In this document: positions 43,836-53,485 of the stretch, one piece after another | Numbering within the stretch: the first letter of the stretch is position 1 | Layout of the letters: each line of letters opens with the position of its first letter | Source: CAZTHK01 sp964613215 | GTDB lineage: Bacteria; Krumholzibacteriota; Krumholzibacteriia; Krumholzibacteriales; CAZTHK01 | Assembly: GCA_964613215.1 (NCBI GenBank) | Contig: CAZTHK010000005.1 | Span: 62,001 to 126,000 of the forward strand | DNA length: 64,000 nt | Direction: 5' to 3' | Translations under genes and position numbers: made by a program | The notes under the pieces: model-generated | Seen by the model: the letters and a program-made list of their open reading frames with translations, nothing else | Database searches by the model: none | What the model was told of the DNA's origin: nothing

Positions 43836-44513
43836 GTGGATACAGATTACTATGCTGTACTGGATCTCTGGCCGTCAGCGTCGATAGAAGAGATCAAGAA
43901 GAAGTATTTCAAGCTCGCCAAGTTGTACCATCCCGATGTAGCCGGTGATACCGAGGAGAACCGGCAGCAATTCAAAAAGATAAATGAAGCCTTCACCATA
44001 TTGAGTGATCCCGGTAAGAGGCGGGAATATGATGAAATACTCAGGAGGAGCAAACGTAATTCCGGAGATTCATCAGCCATGAAGGAGGAAAACAGGCGTT
44101 CCGCATCACTTGCATATAAACAGGCCCGGGCGGCCATGAAGGAGAAGCGGTTCAATAAGGCTTCCATCCTGCTTAAATCAGCGGTGAAGTACGATGAGAA
44201 TAATCCGGAGTATAACAGCTGGTACGGATACTGTCTGGCCATGAATCACGGCAATCTCCATATTGCCAGGGATGCCTGTAAGAAAGCTGTTCAGATGGAA
44301 TTCTACAATCCGGTATACCACGCCAATCTGGGGCTGGTTTACTTCAAGGCGGGATTGAAGAACCTGGCGGTCAAGCACTTCGGTGAAGCACTCAAATGGG
44401 ACCGGGACAATCCTCTGGCAAACAAATATATGAGCAAGCTGGAAGGCAGTGATTATATCAGCGAGGGACCAATCGACAAGCTTGTATCTGCGGTAAGGAA
44501 TATATTCTCATGA
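43836..44513 (+). CDS. DnaJ-domain protein with C-terminal TPR repeats
   Basis: A 225-residue cytoplasmic protein. The J domain is residues 4-67 with the HPD triad at 32-34 (LYHPDVAGD), needed to stimulate DnaK. The G/F and zinc regions of true DnaJ are absent. TPR-like repeats fill about 90-215 (ARAAMKEKRFNKASILLKSA, LGLVYFKAGLKNLAVKHFGE). It is probably a targeting co-chaperone that brings DnaK to the partner of the adjacent TPR protein. GTG start at 43836 with AGGGG upstream. Confidence 0.9.
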   Translation: MDTDYYAVLDLWPSASIEEIKKKYFKLAKLYHPDVAGDTEENRQQFKKINEAFTILSDPGKRREYDEILRRSKRNSGDSSAMKEENRRSASLAYKQARAAMKEKRFNKASILLKSAVKYDENNPEYNSWYGYCLAMNHGNLHIARDACKKAVQMEFYNPVYHANLGLVYFKAGLKNLAVKHFGEALKWDRDNPLANKYMSKLEGSDYISEGPIDKLVSAVRNIFS

Positions 44514-44587
44514 CCGGGGCTATTATCCTTTAGGATCTATCCTCAAAATTTTACGGCAATTACACCGGATTAACCGCACTATTGAGT

Positions 44588-44633
44588 TGAGGCTGTTTTT
44601 ACCTGTAAATTATTATTGATTTTTGCAGCCTCA
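44588..44633. repeat. wide inverted repeat upstream of the propeller protein gene
   Basis: TGAGGCTG (44588-44595) and CAGCCTCA (44626-44633), perfect 8-base arms 30 bases apart, 31 bases before ATG 44665. The intervening sequence is T-rich. It could form a leader hairpin or a regulator site. Confidence 0.5.
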
Positions 44634-44664
44634 CCGGCTAACCTGTGCTATTGAGGTGGTTCCG

Positions 44665-46590
44665 ATGGATAGAACGGCATTTGTATTATATGGTAAAAAA
44701 AGCACCCGGGAGGAGCTGGTATATCACGAGGTTCCCCGCAGGAGGATGAACGATGAGCTGTTCCTCTTCTTCAAGGCGGGCAGTCACGCTTACGAAGATT
44801 TCTACGGAGAACTTTTCAGAAAGGCAATTTCTACTTCCCGTATGGGTCATCCCCTTAATTACTTTTCAAGGTTTATTAAGCATCTGAGGGAACATATCGA
44901 AGATTATCAGGAGGTGGGGGAGGTACTGGGAAAGGATTCCCAGATGCTGATTCTGCTCCGCAAGGGAACCCAGGGTTATATCCTCCACGGAAGAGACTCT
45001 GAGATTATTCACCGCCATTCAGAGTCCAGCAGAACCGGCTCATTTTTTACCCTTCCCTCAGTGAAAGAGATATCACTATCCGATTCAACCGATCAGGCGG
45101 AACTGTTTTCCCGGTCTATCGAAGAGCACATGGCACTTCACAGATTCGAGCTTACCGAGGGGAAGCATACCATAGCTTTTCTTCCCTCCAAGGAATTCCT
45201 GATGAGGCACCGGGAGAGTCTGGAGAATTCGATATTCTTTCCCTCCTTCGAGCCACCTGTGGAGGGGAGCGTTACTCTCGATATCGACGGAGCAATTCCG
45301 GTTATACACTGGTCCAACATACCTTCGACGGTGGAGCGGGAGCAGCCTGAAGGTGCGGGCGGATTTATCAGTAGGATTCCCCTGCCCCTGGGGATTGGAC
45401 TGGCAACCACTGTAATAGCACTGATCCTGCTGTTCGGTCCGTGGAGCCGCCGGAATGAAGGGGGAAGGGTTGATAATACCGGATCGGAGATTCTGATGTC
45501 GGCGGAGGACCAATCCGGCGAGGAGAGTGGTGATGAGGTGATAATGGAGGAGGATGAGGGGGAGAGTATGCAAAAATCAACACCGGGGGATAACCTGAAA
45601 TTCAGGGAGATCACCGTGTCTCTGAAGGAATCGTGGAAGAAGGGTTTCCCCATGCCGGTAACCTCATCCCCCTGCATCTGCGGGGGGGCGGTTTTTTTCG
45701 GTTGCAGAGACGGAAATATGTACTCGTATACCCTGGATGGAGATATGAGGTGGGAATCCCAGACGGGAGCTGGTATAGGCGCTTCACCTGCATGTTCGGA
45801 TGACAGGGTGGTCGGGGCTAACTATGACGGAGACATATTCTGTCTGGATGTTGAAACCGGAAAGAGACTATGGGTCCATTCATCCGGAGAGGAAATAAGG
45901 AGCTCTGTCAGGATTCACCATGATCATGTTATTGCAGCCACCATGGAGGGCGCTGTTATCGATTTGGATATGAAATCCGGAGAGGTCAGGTGGAGAAAGG
46001 TGTCGGGAAATGAGATTTGGGCGACTTCGGCGGTAGGAGATAAATATATCGTAGTAGCTTCCAGGGGTGGGAAATTGTCCCGGCTGGATTACAAGGGCAG
46101 ACTTGAATGGGAGGTTGATGTGGATGCGGAAATAAGGTCCAGCCCTCTGTGTATCCCGGAAAATGATATGGTAATTTTCGGTTCGGAGGACGGTTATATC
46201 AATGCCTACTCACTTTCGGAGGGTAGGAGAAACTGGGCCTTTTCCACCGGAAGCCCCGTGAATGGCTCGCCGGAACATCAGGGAGAGCTTATATACATAG
46301 GATCGGAAGATGGTTATATCTATGCCATGGGGCTGGATGGGAATATGATATGGAGAAGGAATCTGGGAGGAGCAATTCTCAGCAAGCCGGCGGTAATAGA
46401 TGGTAAAGTATATACCACCACATACAGCTCAAAACTGGCTGCTCTGGATACCAGGAATGGAGAGGTGGTAAGTGTGTTCAAAACCTCCTCCAGGCTGTAC
46501 TCATCGCCCGGGGTTAAAGGTGGTACTCTATTTTTCGGTTCCATGGGGGGAATGTTTTACGCAGTTAATCTATATGGCGAAAAGTTATAA
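44665..46590 (+). CDS. single-pass membrane protein with PQQ-type beta-propeller
   Basis: A 641-residue protein with an N-terminal cytoplasmic region of about 240 residues that I cannot assign (a decayed phosphatase-like fold is possible but unproven), one transmembrane helix (about 246-266, LGIGLATTVIALILLF), an acidic linker, and a periplasmic PQQ-like propeller (about 310-640) with repeats such as VFFGCRDGNMYSYTLDGDM, IFGSEDGYINAYSLSEGRR and IYIGSEDGYIYAMGLDGN. The propeller type is shared with BamB, so outer-membrane assembly or a sensing role is possible. ATG 44665 has GAGGTGG upstream. Unlike the preceding genes it has no visible sigma-54 element. Confidence 0.85.
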   Translation: MDRTAFVLYGKKSTREELVYHEVPRRRMNDELFLFFKAGSHAYEDFYGELFRKAISTSRMGHPLNYFSRFIKHLREHIEDYQEVGEVLGKDSQMLILLRKGTQGYILHGRDSEIIHRHSESSRTGSFFTLPSVKEISLSDSTDQAELFSRSIEEHMALHRFELTEGKHTIAFLPSKEFLMRHRESLENSIFFPSFEPPVEGSVTLDIDGAIPVIHWSNIPSTVEREQPEGAGGFISRIPLPLGIGLATTVIALILLFGPWSRRNEGGRVDNTGSEILMSAEDQSGEESGDEVIMEEDEGESMQKSTPGDNLKFREITVSLKESWKKGFPMPVTSSPCICGGAVFFGCRDGNMYSYTLDGDMRWESQTGAGIGASPACSDDRVVGANYDGDIFCLDVETGKRLWVHSSGEEIRSSVRIHHDHVIAATMEGAVIDLDMKSGEVRWRKVSGNEIWATSAVGDKYIVVASRGGKLSRLDYKGRLEWEVDVDAEIRSSPLCIPENDMVIFGSEDGYINAYSLSEGRRNWAFSTGSPVNGSPEHQGELIYIGSEDGYIYAMGLDGNMIWRRNLGGAILSKPAVIDGKVYTTTYSSKLAALDTRNGEVVSVFKTSSRLYSSPGVKGGTLFFGSMGGMFYAVNLYGEKL

Positions 46591-46681
46591 CCTTATCAGT
46601 CACCGGTTTTTTCCTGAAATCCAATACACTTGCTAAGAAACACATATTTTGTTATTTTGCCTTCGAGTCGGAGGTTGAATT

Positions 46682-49600
46682 TTGTTTAAGAAGATTTTAG
46701 AAAAATTTATTGGTGGAGGCCGGAGGACCCGGCTGATGAAAACGTACTCCGCCACCATCCAGCAGATAAAGCAGCATGCCGGAGAGTACAGGGAGCTGGA
46801 GGATTCCGATTTCCCCCGGAAAACAGAGGAATTCGTGTCCAGGGTGGAGAAGGACGAATCACTGGATGATATACTTCCGGAGGCATACGGACTGGTGTAT
46901 GAAACCTGCCGCAGGCTGCTGGGCCGGGAGATTGAAGTTTCCGGGAGAAAGAGCAAATGGGATATGGTCCCCTTCGATGTGCAGCTGGCCGGCGCCATAG
47001 TGCTCCATCAGGGAACTATCACTGAAATGGCTACCGGTGAGGGTAAGACCCTGGCTGCTACCATGCCTCTGTATCTTAACGCTCTGGAGAAGAAGGGCGC
47101 ACATCTGGTAACGGTTAATGATTATCTGGCCAGGAGGGATGCAGAGTGGATGGGAGAGATTTACAGGTTTCTGGGTATGTCTGTAGGTGCCCTGCAGGAT
47201 GATATGTCGCTGGAGGAAAAGAAGGAGGCATACAACTCTGATATTACCTATGGAACCAACAACGAGTTTGGATTTGACTATCTCCGGGACAATATGAAAC
47301 TGGCCAGGGATCAGCAGGTCCAGCGAGGTCACAATTATGCCATTATCGACGAGGTGGATAGTGTTCTTGTCGATGAAGCCAGGACACCACTGATTATTTC
47401 AGGCCCAGTATCCGGCTCTTCGCATACCAGAAATTATACCGTTCTCCGAAGCAAGGTGGAGAGACTGGTAAAGAAACAGAAGAGGATGATAAACAAGCTG
47501 ATGTCAGAAGTCAGCCGGGAAGTCGGTAAGGACGAGCAGACGGAAGAGAGTGATGGGATAGGAACCAAGCTTCTTCTGGCTAACAGGGGTGATCCTAATA
47601 ATAAGAAATTCATGAAGTTACGCAAGGAGCCCGGCCTGGAGAAACTGATGTTGAGGGTGGAGGCCGATTTCATGAGGGAGAAGAGGCTTCATGAGCTGGA
47701 TGAAGAACTCTTCTATGTGGTGGATGAGAAGTCCAATACCATAGATATTACCGAAAAGGGGCATAATAACCTTTCCGACGAAGATCGTAAGCTATTCATA
47801 CTCCCCGATATAAGTTCAAAGATCAAGGAGATCGATTCGGACGATTCACTTTCCCTCAAGGAAAAAATCAAGAAGAAAGACTCAGTTTACCGGAAATATG
47901 CAGAGAAGAGTGATGTTATACACAATTTCAATCAGCTGCTGAAGGCCTATACCCTGTTCGAGAAGGATGTGGAGTATGTGGTCCAGGATGACCGGGTTAT
48001 TATTGTGGACGAATTCACCGGCAGACTGATGCCGGGGAGAAGGTTCAGTGAAGGTCTGCATCAGGCCCTGGAGGCCAAGGAGGGAGTGAAGATAGAGGGA
48101 GAAACTCAGACAGTTGCTACCGTCACACTTCAGAATTACTTCAGAATGTATGATAAACTGGCGGGTATGACCGGTACCGCTGAAACGGAAGAGGAGGAAT
48201 TTCACAAGATTTACAGTCTGGACGTGGAATTGGTGCCCACCAATAAGCCGGTGAGAAGGGTAGATTATGATGACGTAATTTACCGGACCAGAAGGGAAAA
48301 ATACAAGGCCATTATAGATGAAATAGAGCGGTTGCATAACAGGGGGCTGCCCATTCTGGTGGGCACGGTAACTGTGGATGTCTCGGAAACTCTCAGCAGG
48401 ATGTTGAGGAGAAAGGGGATAGATCACAATGTTCTGAATGCCAAGCATCACCAGAAGGAAGCAGAGATTGTTGCCTATGCCGGAAGAAAGGGAGCGGTAA
48501 CCATAGCCACCAACATGGCGGGAAGAGGTACCGATATAAAACTTGGAGAGGGTGTGGTAGGATGTGAGAGATGCTGTATCAGATGCGAGACTCCTGACCG
48601 GTGTGATGAATGCCCCAATGATAAAAAGATGACTGACTGTGAGGAGGATGTTCCCTGTGGTCTTCATATTATCGGAACAGAGAGGCATGAGAGCCGCAGA
48701 ATAGACAATCAGTTGAGAGGAAGGGCGGGACGCCAGGGTGATCCGGGAGCTTCCCGGTTTTTCATCTCCCTGGAGGATGATCTTATGCGGCTGTTCGGAT
48801 CGGACAGGATATCCAGCGTAATGGACCGGATGGGGGTTGAGGAGGGGGACGTAATAACCCATCCCTTTATCACCAAGGCCATATCAAATGCACAGAAGAA
48901 GGTCGAGACCTACAACTTCGGAATCCGAAAGAGATTGCTGGAATACGACGATGTGATGAACAAGCAGAGGGAAGTTATTTACGGACGCAGGGATGAGATT
49001 TTGGAGAGGGATAACCTGGATGACATAATGTCCAGCATGATGGAAGAGGTGGTGGATGAGATAATGGATAAGCATCTGCCCGAGGACCTCCCTCAGGAGG
49101 AGTGGAGCCCTGAAAGTGCCGCCAGGGAGATGGAAACTCTATTTCTTGTTCCCGTCCGGGAAGATGAGATACCCGATGATGAGATAAAGGATCCGGACAG
49201 CATAAGGGATACCTTCATGAAAAAGGCGGAAGAGGCTTTACAGATGAGAAAATCTACCATTCCGCCGGATATTATGCAGCAACTGAGCAAGATGATAATG
49301 CTGCGGAGCATAGACGAGAAGTGGATGGATCACCTGTATGAACTGGATCATTTGAAGGAGGGGATACATCTGAGGTCCTACGCTCAGAAGGATCCCCTGG
49401 TGGAATACAAGCAGGAAGCTTTCCAGATGTTCACCGAGATGCTGGAGGAGATTGAGAGGAATATTGTATGGGGTCTCTTCCATACCAGCCTGGATATTGA
49501 AGGTGAAAGCATACCGGAGGGAGGGGTAGAGGACAGCAAAGCTGTTCACAGCGCCGCCAGTGCCTATGGGGGAGCCATCCCAGCTGCCAGCAATAATGGT

Positions 49601-49756
49601 GTGGTTTCCCGGGGAGGTGCTCCGGCTCAGGCAGGGGAGGCCAGTGGCGGAAAGGGCAAACAGGTGGTAAGGAAGGATAAGAAGGTGGGAAGAAATGATC
49701 CCTGCCCCTGCGGTAGCGGAAAGAAATACAAGAAATGTTGTGGAAGGTTGAAATAG
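46682..49756 (+). CDS. secA: preprotein translocase ATPase SecA
   Basis: A 1024-residue SecA. Walker A is MATGEGKTLAAT, DEAD-type YAIIDEVDSVLVDEARTP, helicase motifs ATNMAGRGTDIKLG and QLRGRAGRQGDPGASRFF. The C-terminal SEC-C zinc site is NDPCPCGSGKKYKKCC. Between the GTDIKLGEGVVG and GLHIIGTERHE motifs an insert has eight Cys in 32 residues (628-659). A second insert (about 250-320) separates the two parts of NBD1/PPXD, as seen in several FCB lineages. TTG start with GGAGG eight bases upstream. Confidence 0.98.
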   Translation: MFKKILEKFIGGGRRTRLMKTYSATIQQIKQHAGEYRELEDSDFPRKTEEFVSRVEKDESLDDILPEAYGLVYETCRRLLGREIEVSGRKSKWDMVPFDVQLAGAIVLHQGTITEMATGEGKTLAATMPLYLNALEKKGAHLVTVNDYLARRDAEWMGEIYRFLGMSVGALQDDMSLEEKKEAYNSDITYGTNNEFGFDYLRDNMKLARDQQVQRGHNYAIIDEVDSVLVDEARTPLIISGPVSGSSHTRNYTVLRSKVERLVKKQKRMINKLMSEVSREVGKDEQTEESDGIGTKLLLANRGDPNNKKFMKLRKEPGLEKLMLRVEADFMREKRLHELDEELFYVVDEKSNTIDITEKGHNNLSDEDRKLFILPDISSKIKEIDSDDSLSLKEKIKKKDSVYRKYAEKSDVIHNFNQLLKAYTLFEKDVEYVVQDDRVIIVDEFTGRLMPGRRFSEGLHQALEAKEGVKIEGETQTVATVTLQNYFRMYDKLAGMTGTAETEEEEFHKIYSLDVELVPTNKPVRRVDYDDVIYRTRREKYKAIIDEIERLHNRGLPILVGTVTVDVSETLSRMLRRKGIDHNVLNAKHHQKEAEIVAYAGRKGAVTIATNMAGRGTDIKLGEGVVGCERCCIRCETPDRCDECPNDKKMTDCEEDVPCGLHIIGTERHESRRIDNQLRGRAGRQGDPGASRFFISLEDDLMRLFGSDRISSVMDRMGVEEGDVITHPFITKAISNAQKKVETYNFGIRKRLLEYDDVMNKQREVIYGRRDEILERDNLDDIMSSMMEEVVDEIMDKHLPEDLPQEEWSPESAAREMETLFLVPVREDEIPDDEIKDPDSIRDTFMKKAEEALQMRKSTIPPDIMQQLSKMIMLRSIDEKWMDHLYELDHLKEGIHLRSYAQKDPLVEYKQEAFQMFTEMLEEIERNIVWGLFHTSLDIEGESIPEGGVEDSKAVHSAASAYGGAIPAASNNGVVSRGGAPAQAGEASGGKGKQVVRKDKKVGRNDPCPCGSGKKYKKCCGRLK

Positions 49757-49760
49757 AGAC

Positions 49761-49779
49761 TGATAATTATATATTATCA
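49761..49779. repeat. AT-rich palindrome between secA and smg
   Basis: TGATAAT-TATAT-ATTATCA is a perfect inverted repeat (7-base arms, 5-base loop), four bases after the secA stop. Weak hairpin without a T run; possibly an operator or partial terminator. Confidence 0.3.
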
Positions 49780-49823
49780 CCTTCATGGAATAGCAAAGAG
49801 CTTTTACAGCGGAGAGGGGCAGG

Positions 49824-50264
49824 ATGAAAGAAAGAATCAAGGAAATAATGGAATATCTGATAGATCCGGATTCCAATGAATTGAGGGACCCCTCTGTATT
49901 AAGGGTGGAGCTGGAAAGGATGGGGTATTCAAGGGCGGAGATAACCAGGGCTTTCAGTATGCTCAGGGATGAAGAAGGATATGCTGACACAAACCTCAAT
50001 AGTACGGGAAGAGTTAACAACAGAGTTTTCTGCGAGGTGGAAAAAGCAATTCTCTCGGTAGCTGCACAGGGCTACCTGATAAAGCTTTACAGGCTTGGAT
50101 GGCTGTCCGAGGCTCAGCTGGCGGTTATTCTGGAGGGTGCCCTGATGGAATACACCACTCCGGTTTCATTGGAGGATATCAAAAGTCTGGCGGTTAAATA
50201 TACACCTGACCTGCCTGAATCCACGGATGACGAAAATTCTTCACAACGGAGTACAACTCACTAG
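49824..50264 (+). CDS. smg: Smg-family (DUF494) protein
   Basis: A 146-residue helical protein. MKERIKEIMEYLID at the start and a C-terminal helical pair (VFCEVEKAILSVAAQGYLIKL..GWLSEAQLAVILEGALMEY, given here in two parts) match the DUF494/Smg family. In many bacteria smg lies next to dprA and topA, and here it directly precedes topA by 13 bases. Its function is not well known. Confidence 0.8.
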   Translation: MKERIKEIMEYLIDPDSNELRDPSVLRVELERMGYSRAEITRAFSMLRDEEGYADTNLNSTGRVNNRVFCEVEKAILSVAAQGYLIKLYRLGWLSEAQLAVILEGALMEYTTPVSLEDIKSLAVKYTPDLPESTDDENSSQRSTTH

Positions 50265-50277
50265 ATAGGAGTAATCG

Positions 50278-52470
50278 ATGGGCCGTGTACTTGTAGTGGT
50301 CGAATCCCCTGCCAAAGCCAGGACCATAAAGAAGTATCTGGGTAAGGACTACCGGGTGGAGGCATCGGTGGGGCATGTAAGGGACCTGCCCAAGAAGGAG
50401 CTGGGTATTGACATAGAGAATAATTTCCAGCCCAGGTATGTAAGGGTAAGAGGAAAGGGAAAGGTAATCAAACAGCTCCGCAAGGCGATGGAAAAGTCAG
50501 ACCGGATTCTTCTGGCTACCGATATGGACCGGGAGGGAGAGGCGATAGCCTGGCATCTCAAGGATATTCTATCCGGGGACAGCCGGGAGATTAAGAGGAT
50601 CATATTCAACGAGATAACCGAAACCGCCCTGAAGGATGCAGTGGCAAATCCCCTTGACATCGACGATGCAAAGGTTAACGCTCAGCAGGCCAGAAGGATT
50701 CTGGACCGGCTGGTGGGATATCTGGTAAGCCCCATCCTGTGGAGGATATTCTTCAAGGGACTGAGTGCGGGGAGGGTTCAGAGTGTGGGTTTGAGATTGC
50801 TGGTAGAACGGGAGAAGGAAATACGCGAGTTTGTGCCTGAAGAATACTGGACCATCCAGGGTAAACTTGCCTCTCCCGGGGAGGAAGAATTCGAGACCAG
50901 ATTGTTCAAGGTGGATGGCAAGAAACCCTCCATAGATAATGAGGAGCTGTGCGATCAGATACTGAAGGATATAAAGTCGGAACAGCTGAAGGTAAAATCA
51001 GTGCGACAGGCGGAGAAGAAGAGGAACCCATATCCTCCTTACATAACCAGTACCCTGCAAAGGGATGCAGCGGCAAGACTGGGGTTCAGTGCCAAGAAAA
51101 CAATGGTTGTGGCGCAACAACTCTATGAAGGCGTTGAGATGGGAAAGGAGGGTTCAGCAGGGCTGATTAGTTATATGAGAACAGACTCCACCAGGGTGAG
51201 CGGTGAGGCATACCGGGATGGAGTATCCTGTATCAAGAAGGTGTTCGGAAATGAATATGTACACAGCGGCAAGAGGTCATTCCGAAAGAAGAAGGGAACT
51301 CAGGACGCTCATGAATGTATCAGGCCTACTGATTCATTCAGGACTCCCGAACAGGCGAAACCCTTTCTGAACAAGGGGCAGTACGCTCTCTATAACTTGA
51401 TCTGGCAGCGTTTTCTGGCCTCGCTGGCATCACCGGCTGTTTACCAGACCAGAAGAGCAGATATCAGCGCGGGGAGCAGGTATCTTCTGAGATCATCGGG
51501 AAGAAGGCTGAAATTCAAGGGGTTCCTGGCTATAATGCCCGACAGGAAGAGGGAGGAAGAAAGCTGGATTCCGGATATAAAGGAAGGCGACAGGCTCTCT
51601 ATAATCAAGCTGGATAAGAACCAGCACTTTACCGAACCACCACCCCGCTACACCGAGGGTTCTCTGGTAAAGGAACTGGAAGACAAGGGTATCGGCAGGC
51701 CCAGTACATACGCCAGTATTATTTCAATAATACAGTATAGAAAATACGCTACCAAGAGGAAGGCCACCCTATATCCCACCAGGCTGGGTGAGGATGTCTG
51801 GAATATCCTATCCCGCCTGTTCAGTGATATCTTTGCCATAGACTTCACAGCCAGAATGGAATCAGAACTGGACAAGGTGGAGGAGCGCGAGAAGGAGTGG
51901 CAGGAGGTAGTGAAGTATTTCTACCAGCCGCTGACCAGTGATATAGAAAAGGCCAATCACAGGAAAGATCAGATGAAGGAACTGGTTCAGGAGGAGACTG
52001 ATGAGGTGTGTGAAAAATGTGGAAGAAAGATGGTGATTAAATGGAGTAGAAACGGCCGTTTTCTTGCCTGTACCGGCTGGCCGGAATGCAAGTTTTCCAG
52101 GTCAATTAATGAAAAGGAGATAGATAAGAAATGCCCCCGATGCGGAGGTCAGCTGGTATTCAAGGATGGACGGTTTGGCAGGTTTGTAGCTTGCAAGAAT
52201 TATCCCGAATGCAGATATACGGAACCGGTCAAGATTGGTTTGAAATGTCCGGTCAAGGGTTGCGGGGGAGATATCATAGAGAGAAAATCACGCCGCGGAA
52301 AGATTTTTTACGGGTGCAGTAATTATCCCAAATGTAAATATGCCAACTGGGATAGACCAACAGACAGAATCTGTCCCAATTGTGGCAATGACTACCTGGT
52401 GGAAAAACATTCCTCCAGGAAGGGGGATTACCTGAAGTGCAATTCATGCAAGGCTGAAATACAGGAATGA
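50278..52470 (+). CDS. topA: DNA topoisomerase I
   Basis: A 730-residue type IA topoisomerase that relaxes negative supercoils. Toprim domain at the start (VVVESPAKARTIKKYLG, DMDREGEAIAWHL), catalytic Tyr at residue 299 in ISYMRTDSTRVS, then the gate and four C-terminal zinc-ribbon repeats starting at about 578 (CEKCG, CPRCGG, CPVKGCGG and CPNCG, the last truncated relative to the others). ATG 50278. Confidence 0.97.
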   Translation: MGRVLVVVESPAKARTIKKYLGKDYRVEASVGHVRDLPKKELGIDIENNFQPRYVRVRGKGKVIKQLRKAMEKSDRILLATDMDREGEAIAWHLKDILSGDSREIKRIIFNEITETALKDAVANPLDIDDAKVNAQQARRILDRLVGYLVSPILWRIFFKGLSAGRVQSVGLRLLVEREKEIREFVPEEYWTIQGKLASPGEEEFETRLFKVDGKKPSIDNEELCDQILKDIKSEQLKVKSVRQAEKKRNPYPPYITSTLQRDAAARLGFSAKKTMVVAQQLYEGVEMGKEGSAGLISYMRTDSTRVSGEAYRDGVSCIKKVFGNEYVHSGKRSFRKKKGTQDAHECIRPTDSFRTPEQAKPFLNKGQYALYNLIWQRFLASLASPAVYQTRRADISAGSRYLLRSSGRRLKFKGFLAIMPDRKREEESWIPDIKEGDRLSIIKLDKNQHFTEPPPRYTEGSLVKELEDKGIGRPSTYASIISIIQYRKYATKRKATLYPTRLGEDVWNILSRLFSDIFAIDFTARMESELDKVEEREKEWQEVVKYFYQPLTSDIEKANHRKDQMKELVQEETDEVCEKCGRKMVIKWSRNGRFLACTGWPECKFSRSINEKEIDKKCPRCGGQLVFKDGRFGRFVACKNYPECRYTEPVKIGLKCPVKGCGGDIIERKSRRGKIFYGCSNYPKCKYANWDRPTDRICPNCGNDYLVEKHSSRKGDYLKCNSCKAEIQE

Positions 52471-52518
52471 TACAACGGTAGCAATGGGGGCAGTTAACAG
52501 GGAAGAGCTGATAATATC

Positions 52519-53451
52519 ATGATGGGTGTACTCAAGAAATATATCGTATATATAAATATGGAAAAAAGAGTATCTGAATCTACTTCAACTGCATACCAGG
52601 GTGACTTGATGCAATTTATCAGGTTTGTCCGGAGGGAGATGGGTAAGAACACAGGAGCAGCTGATGTGGATTCCTTAGTTATCAGGTCATTTCTGGGTGA
52701 ATTAAGAAGAGAAGGTTATTCATCCAGAAGTATTGCCAGGAAGGTGGCAGCACTCAAAAGCTTTTTCTCTTTCTGCTCTGAGAATGATGTTGTCCCCCGC
52801 GATCCCACCGTAGGTGTTTCAACTCCCAGAACCGAAGGTAAGCTTCCCGTTTATGCCGGAGAGAAGGAAATAGAGAGGATGCTCGAACTGCCGCCCTCCG
52901 ACAGGAGCAGGGGGTTGAGAGACCGGCTGATACTGGAACTGCTTTATCAGACCGGGATGAGGTTGTCGGAGTTGGTGAAGGCGAATATAGGAAGTGTCAA
53001 TATGGAGGGAGGATCCATAAGGGTTCTGGGCAAGAGAAACAAAGAGAGAGTATTACCGCTGGGTAGAAGTGCCGTAGTTCGTCTGGGTGATTATCTCAAA
53101 GACCGTTATTCCCTCCGGGAATGTTCAATGGAGGGCAGAAGGGAATTCATATCTATGATGGGGGAGAGGTTGAATGATCCCCTCATTGCCGGGAGGGGCG
53201 GCAACAGGATAAGCAGAAGAACAGTACAGAGGGTAGTGAAGAAATACTTCAGCAAGGTAGCCTCCCTCTCCAAGATGAGTCCTCATGTGCTGAGGCACAG
53301 TTTCGCAACTCATATGCTGGAGGCCGGGGCCGATCTAAGGGCTGTGCAGGAACTGCTGGGTCATGCCAATCTTTCTACCACCCAGATTTACACCCATGTT
53401 ACCGCAGATCATCTTAAGAAGGCGTACCATCAGGCTCATCCCAGGGCATGA
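52519..53451 (+). CDS. xerC: tyrosine recombinase XerC
   Basis: A 310-residue site-specific recombinase for chromosome-dimer resolution. SAM-like N-terminal domain (1-100); catalytic residues in TGMRLSEL (Arg), LGKRNKERVLPL (Lys), SPHVLRHSFATHM (His-x-x-Arg), LLGHANLSTTQIYTHV (His and nucleophilic Tyr). Its position before hslV-hslU matches the codV(xerC)-clpQ-clpY operon of Bacillus and many others, which favours XerC over other tyrosine recombinases. The start may be ATG 52519 or 52522. Confidence 0.93.
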   Translation: MMGVLKKYIVYINMEKRVSESTSTAYQGDLMQFIRFVRREMGKNTGAADVDSLVIRSFLGELRREGYSSRSIARKVAALKSFFSFCSENDVVPRDPTVGVSTPRTEGKLPVYAGEKEIERMLELPPSDRSRGLRDRLILELLYQTGMRLSELVKANIGSVNMEGGSIRVLGKRNKERVLPLGRSAVVRLGDYLKDRYSLRECSMEGRREFISMMGERLNDPLIAGRGGNRISRRTVQRVVKKYFSKVASLSKMSPHVLRHSFATHMLEAGADLRAVQELLGHANLSTTQIYTHVTADHLKKAYHQAHPRA

Positions 53452-53485
53452 GGGGAAAAGCTATAAAGGCAAAAGGAGTATGAAT

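Noticed and set aside
47882..48862. 326-codon minus-strand frame
   Set aside because: Lies entirely within secA on the other strand; composition is that of a shadow frame and secA motifs are continuous.
49238..50020. 260-codon minus-strand frame across the secA/smg junction
   Set aside because: Opposes two well-supported genes; no ribosome site.
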